From Acidobacteriota bacterium (GTDB lineage: Bacteria; Acidobacteriota; Blastocatellia; Pyrinomonadales; Pyrinomonadaceae): a stretch of DNA of 6,536 bases. The notes below the pieces were generated by a model that did not search any database, was not told the DNA's origin, and saw nothing but the letters and a program-made list of their open reading frames with translations. Of this stretch, positions 1 through 5,314 are shown piece by piece. The stretch is taken from assembly GCA_013698055.1 (NCBI GenBank), contig JACCVS010000614.1, positions 1 to 6,536 of the forward strand, written 5' to 3'. Every line of letters starts with the position of its first letter. The first letter of the stretch is position 1. A program made the translations under genes and the position numbers.

Positions 1-703
1 GGGCGAAGGCTTTACCGTCCGGCGAGATTCTGAGAACGAGTCCGCCGGGATCAGTACCCGCGATCAACTGCCCCTTCGCATCAACGGCCAGCGAGATGAC
101 ATGCGTCTCGTTGGTATCCACGAGCAGCGAGCTTTCGGGCTTGGCATTAATCGCGCCGACGCGATAGAGCTTTCCGTTATCGCCCGTTCCAACTGCAAGC
201 TGCCCATCTTGTAAAACGGCGAGCGACCAGATGTATTTGTCCGGCGGATCAAAATAAACCTCCGCTTTGCCGTCCATACTGACGCGATAGACTTTTCCAT
301 CCGGGGAGGTTCCCGCGTAAAGCGCGCCGTCGCGGCTGATCGCGAGTGCGGTCACGTCTAATTCCGCCGCGTCATAAAGGAGCGTGCCGCGCCCGTCAGC
401 GCCGACACGATAAAGACGACCGTCGTGCCCCGTGCCGAGATAGATATTGCCCGCGCCATCGGCCACGCTCGACCAGATGTATGGCTGTTCCGTATTGAAT
501 AGTTGGGTGAAGCGCGGCGCGAGCAGGAGAACGCCCGTATCCGTGATGGAGACGCCGCGCGCTTCGCCCTTCAGGAGTTCCGCTCTCGAACTCGTTTCCC
601 AGATAATCGGTTCGCCGCCCAGTATGGGAATTGTAAAAACCGTCAAAAGGATGAGAAGCGAGAGAGGGTTAACAATGCGTTTGCGGAAAGTTTTTTTAGA
701 CAT
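1..703 (-). CDS. Exported beta-propeller repeat protein, N-terminal 234 residues (3' end outside window)
   Basis: An uninterrupted frame runs from ATG at 703 to the window edge. The N-terminus looks like a signal peptide: basic residues (KKTFRKR, 3-9), a hydrophobic core at about 14-28 and a likely cleavage near GG-EP (29-32), so the product should be exported or periplasmic. From about residue 76 the protein consists of repeats of 41-44 residues, each with a G-T pair (90, 131, 172, 216) followed by a D/G-rich turn and an [LV]-[YL]-R-[VI] strand, as in GHDGRLYRV, SPDGKVYRV and DNGKLYRV. Each repeat is preceded by a hydrophobic strand such as YIWSLAV. This spacing and pattern fit beta-propeller blades (WD40/NHL/SMP-30-like superfamily), and at least four blades are visible. 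No catalytic motif can be seen and the function is unknown. There is no good Shine-Dalgarno sequence before 703; the start was chosen because it gives a complete signal peptide and has an in-frame TAA five codons upstream. Confidence 0.82.
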   Translation of the reverse strand, partial: MSKKTFRKRIVNPLSLLILLTVFTIPILGGEPIIWETSSRAELLKGEARGVSITDTGVLLLAPRFTQLFNTEQPYIWSSVADGAGNIYLGTGHDGRLYRVGADGRGTLLYDAAELDVTALAISRDGALYAGTSPDGKVYRVSMDGKAEVYFDPPDKYIWSLAVLQDGQLAVGTGDNGKLYRVGAINAKPESSLLVDTNETHVISLAVDAKGQLIAGTDPGGLVLRISPDGKAFA

Positions 704-834
704 CAGAAAATTGTTTACCGGATTGAATTCGTGAATAGTTAAGCGAACGGATAATCAAGCGAGAGACGTAGCGAATATAACCTGAACGTCCCGGGATAGG
801 AAACAGCGTGCCTTTGTCGTTTCCTCCATTGCCA

Positions 835-1860
835 TTAATTACCAATGTACCTTGCATAAAGCGAGCGCGCCGTTGGCACATCGTCAGTCCCTCGAATGAT
901 GGCGCGCGCATCCTGAAACACTGTCAATTCGTAATCACCAGCGCGCAACCGAAGCAGGTACGCATTGAGTTGCACATCGCCTGCCGCCCGCAATCGCTCC
1001 GCGAGAGAGGCCAAATCAACCTGCGTCGCACGGCGTGGGCTGACCTGCACAGCATCTCGGCCGCATAACGAAACAGCGAAATCACCCGCTTCAGCTTCGA
1101 GCATCTCATAACGCCCAAGCCCGCAAGTCTGACAATCAGGCGTTGGCTCGTTGAGACGAATACGCCGCCAGTCATTGCGCCACACATCAAACTGCATCAG
1201 GGAGCCGTGCAGGGCTTCGGTATGCCCGGTCAGAAGTTTTAATGCCTCGCTGACCTGCACTGCCGCGACCACAGAGATGATCGGCATGATGACGCCCGCC
1301 GTGTCGCAGGTCGGCGCGCTTGCCGCCGGAGGAGCTTCTTCAAAGATGCAGCGCAGGCAAGGGCTGACATGCGGGCGAACTGTCATCGTCACTCCGTAAG
1401 AGCCGACAGCCGCCCCGTAAATCCAATTAATTTTATGCTTGACGCACGCATCGTTGATGAGGTACCTCGTCGCAAAATTATCCGTGCCGTCAATCACCAC
1501 GTCGCAGTTTTCGATCAGGCGCTCGACGTTCGAGTGATTCACGTCGGCGACTTCGGCTTTTGTTTTTATCTCAGAGTTAATCTCTGCCAGATGATTCACG
1601 CAGGCGATTGCTTTCGGCAGCCGCTCGCGCGCGTCATTTTCGGTGAACATCGTTTGCCGTTGCAGGTTGGAGGCTTCGACGAAATCCCGGTCAACTATCC
1701 GCAAGTTTCCGACCCCGGCTCGCGCCAGCGCCTCAGCCTGCGCCGTCCCCAACGCACCGCAGCCGATAATGACAGCACGCGAGTTGAGCAGGCGTTGCTG
1801 CCCCGCTTCGCCGATGCCATCAAAGAGAATCTGCCTGCTATAACGCTCTATCATAAACAT
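835..1860 (-). CDS. thiF: ThiF/MoeB/HesA-family sulfur-carrier protein adenylyltransferase (E1-like)
   Basis: This 341-residue E1-like enzyme should use ATP to adenylate the C-terminal Gly-Gly of a ubiquitin-like sulfur carrier (ThiS for thiamine thiazole, or MoaD for molybdopterin) in the cytoplasm. Visible family features are RYSRQILF (6-13 region), the nucleotide loop GCGALG (33-38), DRD at 57-59, NLQRQ (65-69) with its conserved Asn and Arg, DGTDN (124-128) and TCDTAG (184-189), whose Cys185 matches the conserved cysteine of this family. Two CxxC pairs (168/171 and 243/246) form the usual structural zinc site. Residues about 255-341 form an extra domain with CGRDAVQ and FQDARAIIRGT, as in Bacillus-type ThiF/MoeB proteins and absent from the roughly 250-residue E. 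coli enzymes. No thiS or moaD lies nearby, so thiamine and molybdopterin roles cannot be separated; the gene symbol is the weaker part of this call. ATG at 1860 and ATG at 1854 are both possible starts; neither has a clear ribosome binding site. Confidence 0.9.
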   Translation of the reverse strand: MFMIERYSRQILFDGIGEAGQQRLLNSRAVIIGCGALGTAQAEALARAGVGNLRIVDRDFVEASNLQRQTMFTENDARERLPKAIACVNHLAEINSEIKTKAEVADVNHSNVERLIENCDVVIDGTDNFATRYLINDACVKHKINWIYGAAVGSYGVTMTVRPHVSPCLRCIFEEAPPAASAPTCDTAGVIMPIISVVAAVQVSEALKLLTGHTEALHGSLMQFDVWRNDWRRIRLNEPTPDCQTCGLGRYEMLEAEAGDFAVSLCGRDAVQVSPRRATQVDLASLAERLRAAGDVQLNAYLLRLRAGDYELTVFQDARAIIRGTDDVPTARSLYARYIGN

Positions 1861-1861
1861 T

Positions 1862-1931
1862 CAGATGCCAGATGTCAGATGCTGGATGTCGGTGTTCCAG
1901 AATCTGACATCCAGCATCTGACACCTGCTCT
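1862..1931. repeat. Heptad-built inverted repeat in the aroDE-thiF spacer (element 1)
   Basis: The left side reads as consecutive 7-bp units cagatgc, cagatgt, cagatgc, tggatgt (1862-1889). An 18-bp perfect inverted repeat pairs 1873-1890 with 1906-1923 around a 15-nt centre. Allowing one mismatch (1872/1924), the arms extend to 1869-1890 and 1906-1927. The element fills nearly all of the 79-bp gap between the aroDE stop (1940) and the thiF start (1860). On the transcribed strand the hairpin is followed directly by gcatctga and the thiF ATG, with no run of U, so it is not a standard intrinsic terminator. It may be a dispersed palindromic repeat, an mRNA-stability element or a translation-control hairpin; the sequence does not decide between these. 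Confidence 0.88.
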
Positions 1932-1939
1932 TTCTGTTC

Positions 1940-3490
1940 TTAAAGTTTCCGCAACACTGCTTCTTTCATTACGTCGAGAGGCGCGGGTTTCCCCGTCCAC
2001 AGGCGGAACTGTTCGGCGGCCTGGGCGACAAGCATCTGGAGGCCATTCAATTGCTCGCAATTGGCGTCGCGAGCTTCGCGCAGAAAGCGAGTCTCCGGCG
2101 GATTGTAAACGAGATCGTAAGCGAGACGCGCACCTTGAAGCTGGCTAGAGAGTGCGGGCGTTTCGTCTTCCATCTCGCCCCGCGTGCCGAGCGGGGTTGC
2201 GTTGACGACAAGATCAAAGTCGCTGAACGTTGCTCCATCAAGAAGCTCGCAATTGGCACCGAACTTTTCAGCGACCGGCCTTGCCTTCTCCACATCACGC
2301 GCGAACAGAGTTACTCGCGCACCTTCCTGCTGTAATACCCAGAGCGCGCTCCGCGCCGCGCCGCCCGCGCCGATGACGGCACATGGCGCGTCACGCAAGC
2401 TCAGGCCTTTTTCCCGCAACGGCGAAATAAATCCCACCGCATCCGTGTTGTAACCACGCAGCGTATCCTTCTCGACGACGATTGTGTTGACTGCGCCGAT
2501 CTCGCGGGCTGACACATCAATCCAATCCAGATGCTCCATCACAGCCACCTTGTGCGGCATGGTAACGCTCAGGCCGCGCAGATTCCATTTCATTTCGCGC
2601 GTGCGCGGATGCGCCATTCGCCGGAGAAAAGCGGCTGCGTCTTTAACTTCAAAAGGTATGAAAACAGCGTTCATGCCTGACGCTTCAAATGCCGCATTGT
2701 GAATATACTTTGAGAGGGAATGTGAGACCGATGAAGCAATCAGGCCCATGACTTCAGTCTGCGGATTCAGTTTGTGAACGCGATAAACCTCCCGCAACTC
2801 CACCGCGCCGATTTGTCCCGGCGCGGTTCTTTGCTCGTCATCTTGCGAGCCGTAAGTCAGGTACGCGCCGCGCGCAGGCGCGAGAATCCTTGTGGCGATT
2901 CCGGCCTGTCCCATCGCAACGGCGATCATCTCGCGTCCCTCGCTTCGCGCCTGTTCAAGCAGGCGAAAGATGGGAAGACAATCGGTGAGGTCGTTTGCCT
3001 GAACAGCGATTTTTAAGATGCGCGCGGGGGTAGCTGCCATCTGCTCGTAAATCTGCCGCAGATTATCGGGGACGCCCTTGAAATCATGGTGCGAGCAAAT
3101 GACGCGGTTCCAGTTGAATAGCTCTCTTCCCTCTTCTTTCTCCCTTTGCATGAAGAGAAGCGCGAGGTCTAATTCGATGTCGGCGAAGTCAACATGAGGT
3201 TTTCCGTAGAGAAAGTGCTCGACCCAGAAGATTATCCGGGTCAGGTTATCCATCTCGCGCTGCCCGCCCTGTTCGGCTGGACGCAAAGTAACGATCACAG
3301 GTCGCGTCCGCCCACTAATTAAGGCGGGCAAATTTGACAGGGCTTTGAACAGCTCATCGCCCTGCAAATAATCCAGGCGAAGCTCGATGAGGTCGGCGAC
3401 TTCACCCGCGCGCGTCATGGCCTGACGCAGCTCGATAGCTCGACTCTCACACACAGGAACGCAAATGCGCGCGATGTTCGTCTCTTCCAT
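1940..3490 (-). CDS. aroDE: Bifunctional 3-dehydroquinate dehydratase (type I) / shikimate dehydrogenase
   Basis: One 516-residue chain carries two consecutive cytoplasmic enzymes of the shikimate pathway: dehydration of 3-dehydroquinate, then NADPH reduction of 3-dehydroshikimate to shikimate. Residues about 5-235 are a type I dehydroquinase: ELRLD (36-40), VTLR (67-70), catalytic His135 in SHHDF, Schiff-base Lys160 in ILKIAV, Arg201, and APGQI (223-227). Thr222 replaces the usual Ser of S-A-P-G-Q. Residues about 246-516 are AroE: substrate serines 258 and 260 in SHSLS, catalytic Lys314 in VTMPHK, GAVNT (332-336), catalytic Asp350 in GYNTD, the dinucleotide loop GAGGAAR (374-380), NATPLG (430-435) and GLQMLVAQ (483-490). 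Lys261 stands where most AroE proteins have Pro (HSxSP). Both active sites look intact. The same domain order occurs in plant DHD/SHD and in some bacteria such as chlamydiae. ATG at 3490 gives a domain start directly at the first strand; no Shine-Dalgarno sequence is visible. Confidence 0.96.
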   Translation of the reverse strand: MEETNIARICVPVCESRAIELRQAMTRAGEVADLIELRLDYLQGDELFKALSNLPALISGRTRPVIVTLRPAEQGGQREMDNLTRIIFWVEHFLYGKPHVDFADIELDLALLFMQREKEEGRELFNWNRVICSHHDFKGVPDNLRQIYEQMAATPARILKIAVQANDLTDCLPIFRLLEQARSEGREMIAVAMGQAGIATRILAPARGAYLTYGSQDDEQRTAPGQIGAVELREVYRVHKLNPQTEVMGLIASSVSHSLSKYIHNAAFEASGMNAVFIPFEVKDAAAFLRRMAHPRTREMKWNLRGLSVTMPHKVAVMEHLDWIDVSAREIGAVNTIVVEKDTLRGYNTDAVGFISPLREKGLSLRDAPCAVIGAGGAARSALWVLQQEGARVTLFARDVEKARPVAEKFGANCELLDGATFSDFDLVVNATPLGTRGEMEDETPALSSQLQGARLAYDLVYNPPETRFLREARDANCEQLNGLQMLVAQAAEQFRLWTGKPAPLDVMKEAVLRKL

Positions 3491-3515
3491 TTAAGAATCA
3501 ATGACGCGGAGACTA

Positions 3516-3598
3516 AGAGGAAGGCAGAAGACGGAAAGCAGTAGGCAGAACAACCAAGCTGCTTTCTGCCTACCGCCTTCTATCTTCTGCCTTCTGCT
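3516..3598. repeat. Heptad-built inverted repeat in the cysK-aroDE spacer (element 2)
   Basis: Each arm consists of five 7-bp units in register. The left arm, 3516-3550, reads agaggaa, ggcagaa, gacggaa, agcagta, ggcagaa. The right arm, 3564-3598, read on the opposite strand, is agcagaa, ggcagaa, gatagaa, ggcggta, ggcagaa. The 35-bp arms pair with four mismatches and two G-T pairs around a 13-nt centre, and the innermost 10 bp (3541-3550 with 3564-3573) are perfect. The element lies between the cysK stop (3615) and the aroDE start (3490). On the transcribed strand the sequence after the hairpin is not U-rich, so a simple terminator is unlikely. Its sequence differs from the element at 1862-1931, but the design (degenerate heptads folded back on themselves) is the same. 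Confidence 0.88.
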
Positions 3599-3614
3599 CT
3601 TCGCCGCCGCTCGC

Positions 3615-4562
3615 TTACTGTCCGGCTACTTCAAATAGTTCGTGCGAAAGGTAACGCTCGCCGAAGTCGCAGATTATCGAGACGACGCGCTTGCCTTCTC
3701 CCAACTCTTTGGCGACTTCACGCGCAACCCACGTAATCGCGCCCGAAGAAATGCCGCAGAAGATTCCTTCTTCTCGCGCGAGGCGGCGCGACATCTCCAG
3801 AGAATCGTTGTAGTCGGCCTGCATGACTCGATCAACCACCGACGGATCATAGTTGCCCGGCACAAAGCCTGCACCGATGCCCTGAATCTTGTTTGGACCA
3901 GGCTCGCCCCCTGACAGCACCGGCGACGATGCAGGCTCGACGGCGATCACCTGAACGTGCTTGCCGACGCGCTCTTTCAAAATCTGCCCGACGCCCGCAA
4001 TCGTGCCGCCTGTGCCGACTCCTGCGACGAAAGCATCAATCTTTCCGTCTGTATCTTCCAGAATCTCTTCGGCAGTGGTGCGGCGATGAACTTCCGGGTT
4101 GGCAGGATTATCAAACTGGCTGGGCGTCCAACTGTTCGGCGTCACTTCGGAAATCTCCGCCGCTTTTTTGATGGCTCCCTTCATCCCTTCTGTCCCCGGT
4201 GTCAGAACTACTTCCGCGCCAAGTGATGTCAGCACCCGGCGGCGCTCGACCGTCACAGTTTCGGGCATCGTTACGATTAACTTATATCCCAACACGGCGG
4301 CGGCAAACGCGAGCGCGATTCCGGTGTTGCCGGAGGTCGGCTCGACCAGGATAGTCTCGCCCGATTTGATTAACTGGTCGCGCTCGGCGGCTTTAATCAT
4401 CGCCGCGCCAATGCGGTCTTTGACGGAGTCCATCGGGTTCTGCGATTCGAGCTTGGCGATTAGCTCCGCGGAATTGGGATACGGGATGTGATTCAAGCGC
4501 ACCATCGGCGTGTAACCGATCAATTCCAGCATGTCATTAGCAATCTTTGGTCGTTGCGGCAT
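3615..4562 (-). CDS. cysK: Cysteine synthase (O-acetylserine sulfhydrylase), PLP-dependent
   Basis: The 315-residue product should make L-cysteine from O-acetyl-L-serine and sulfide in the cytoplasm, the last step of sulfur assimilation. It has the fold-type II PLP enzyme signatures: Lys48 in SVKDR forms the internal aldimine, PTSGNTG (75-81) is the substrate asparagine loop, GVGTGGT (181-187) binds the cofactor phosphate, and GISSGA (270-275) supplies the serine facing the pyridine nitrogen. METS-like segment MPETVTVERR (99-108) and the C-terminal GERYLS (301-306) are typical of CysK. Length matches the family (about 310-320). Residues before the PLP lysine read NPMDSVKDR instead of the common NP-G-G-SVKDR, a variation also compatible with close relatives such as CysM or cystathionine beta-synthase-type enzymes, though overall CysK is the best fit. 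The start is well supported by a GGAGGG ribosome site and a candidate promoter upstream. Confidence 0.95.
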   Translation of the reverse strand: MPQRPKIANDMLELIGYTPMVRLNHIPYPNSAELIAKLESQNPMDSVKDRIGAAMIKAAERDQLIKSGETILVEPTSGNTGIALAFAAAVLGYKLIVTMPETVTVERRRVLTSLGAEVVLTPGTEGMKGAIKKAAEISEVTPNSWTPSQFDNPANPEVHRRTTAEEILEDTDGKIDAFVAGVGTGGTIAGVGQILKERVGKHVQVIAVEPASSPVLSGGEPGPNKIQGIGAGFVPGNYDPSVVDRVMQADYNDSLEMSRRLAREEGIFCGISSGAITWVAREVAKELGEGKRVVSIICDFGERYLSHELFEVAGQ

Positions 4563-4569
4563 ATATTTT

Positions 4570-4575
4570 CCCTCC
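4570..4575 (-). promoter_or_regulatory. Ribosome binding site of cysK
   Basis: On the minus strand the sequence GGAGGG is followed by a 7-nt A/T-rich spacer and the ATG at 4562. This is the strongest Shine-Dalgarno sequence in the window and fixes the cysK start. It contrasts with aroDE and thiF downstream, which have none that I can see. Confidence 0.85.
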
Positions 4576-4618
4576 AGAGTCTAACGGGTTGTTAATAAAA
4601 TGCGAGTGGGTTTTGAAG

Positions 4619-4647
4619 ACTATACAGAGGCGCGGTGAGACTCGCAA
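4619..4647 (-). promoter_or_regulatory. Candidate sigma70-type promoter for cysK
   Basis: Read on the minus strand, TTGCGA (4647-4642, four of six matches to TTGACA) is separated by exactly 17 bp from TATAGT (4624-4619, five of six matches to TATAAT). Initiation about 7 nt further on, near 4612, would give a leader of roughly 50 nt before the cysK start, ending in the GGAGGG ribosome site. The element lies in the 146-bp gap after the zinc-ribbon gene, so cysK probably starts a new transcript. No operator or riboswitch structure is evident in the leader. The call rests on hexamer match and spacing only. Confidence 0.6.
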
Positions 4648-4708
4648 GGAGCAAGTCTTTAAGGGATTTCTTGAGCACGAAGCCTCCCGATCAAACATCT
4701 TTCGCGTG

Positions 4709-5263
4709 TTATTCGTGCGTTCCGATGTGTCGAGTCGGCGCTTCGGGGCTTTGATCGAGATGCCTCGTCGTGCCTTCCGTGATGCTCGGAGGCGGAACGA
4801 GTTCTGAAGTGTTGCGCGGCGGGAATGCGCTCACACGCGCTGGCGCTTTCGGCATCGCCGGTCTGGATTTGCCGCCGGGCAATTTGATGTCCTCACCCTT
4901 GCTCTGCTTGAACCGCACGTACTCTGCTACGCCACCGCCCAGCATCGTGAAGGCGGGAATCAACAACCAGAACCACCACATCCTGCCTCCCGGAAAAAAT
5001 CGCATAACCGAGAAGGCGACGAGTAAAAAGGCGACTCCCGTAAAAAGATTCGTGATGGCTTTATCAAGCCTCGGCGGTTCCTTGTGCTTGCTTATGCGCC
5101 GCCCTGTCTCATCGTAAGGCTGGCCTTGTGCATCATAACCGACGGCGCGTTGCACTGGCAGATGCCCCGTCATCGCCTGCGGAACGAGGCCAATGTCAGC
5201 GCCACAACCGCGACAGAATTTAGAGTCTTCGATATTTTGCGCTGCGCAGTTTGGACAAAACAT
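4709..5263 (-). CDS. Small zinc-ribbon protein with two transmembrane segments
   Basis: This 184-residue protein begins with a zinc ribbon: C3-P-N-C6 and C17-R-G-C20, the compact double CxxC form found at the N-terminus of many bacterial membrane-associated proteins of unknown role. A hydrophilic linker (about 25-66) follows, then two hydrophobic segments, about 70-90 and 95-116, separated by the short turn PGGRM. The remainder (about 117-184) is polar and rich in Pro, Lys and Thr, probably disordered, and ends with two similar short motifs, TTRHLD (165-170) and PTRHIG (176-181). A hairpin membrane topology with both ends in the cytoplasm is likely. The start at 5263 is supported by GGAG (5274-5271) seven nt upstream. 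It follows rlmB by 51 bp and may be co-transcribed with it. The specific function is unknown; protein-protein contact through the ribbon is more likely than catalysis, since no enzyme motif is visible. Confidence 0.88.
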   Translation of the reverse strand: MFCPNCAAQNIEDSKFCRGCGADIGLVPQAMTGHLPVQRAVGYDAQGQPYDETGRRISKHKEPPRLDKAITNLFTGVAFLLVAFSVMRFFPGGRMWWFWLLIPAFTMLGGGVAEYVRFKQSKGEDIKLPGGKSRPAMPKAPARVSAFPPRNTSELVPPPSITEGTTRHLDQSPEAPTRHIGTHE

Positions 5264-5285
5264 TTCTCGTCTCCAATTTCCTTTG

Positions 5286-5307
5286 AAAATACGTTGCAGG
5301 CAGCAAC
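5286..5307 (-). terminator. Weak candidate terminator downstream of rlmB
   Basis: On the minus strand, GTTGC-TGCCT-GCAAC (5307-5293) can form a 5-bp stem with a 5-nt loop, followed one base later by TATTTTC. This is 8 nt after the rlmB stop codon and before the zinc-ribbon gene. The stem is short and the T tract imperfect, so termination would at most be partial. Confidence 0.25.
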
Positions 5308-5314
5308 TATTTAG

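Noticed and set aside
798..825. Seven-base-pair inverted repeat (aggaaac / gtttcct) downstream of thiF, considered as a terminator
   Set aside because: The stem is short and A/T-rich, the loop is 14 nt, and the following transcribed sequence is cccggg-rich with no U-tract.
704..834. TATATT on the minus strand (near 775) considered as the -10 box for the propeller gene
   Set aside because: No acceptable -35 hexamer lies 16-18 bp upstream, so there is too little support for a promoter call.
696..911. A 71-codon minus-strand open frame bridging the end of thiF and the start of the propeller gene
   Set aside because: It overlaps the thiF C-terminal coding region in another frame and enters the propeller start; the composition is not protein-like and it has no ribosome site.
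1369..2148. A 259-codon open frame on the plus strand
   Set aside because: It lies antisense across the thiF N-terminus, the palindromic spacer and the aroE C-terminus. Its translation is rich in Arg and has no domain, while the opposite strand encodes two clear enzymes.
1862..3598. The two palindromic spacers considered as CRISPR repeats or MITE/insertion-sequence remnants
   Set aside because: There are no regularly spaced unique spacers, no transposase remnant and no visible flanking target-site duplication; the 7-bp internal period is unlike either.
4099..4491. A 130-codon open frame on the plus strand
   Set aside because: It is antisense to the conserved cysK core and its translation shows no family motif; it is a by-product of cysK codon use.
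4563..4708. Possible small peptide or attenuator upstream of cysK
   Set aside because: A short minus-strand frame starting near 4697 runs into the cysK start without a ribosome site, and no run of Cys codons or paired alternative hairpins characteristic of attenuation is present.
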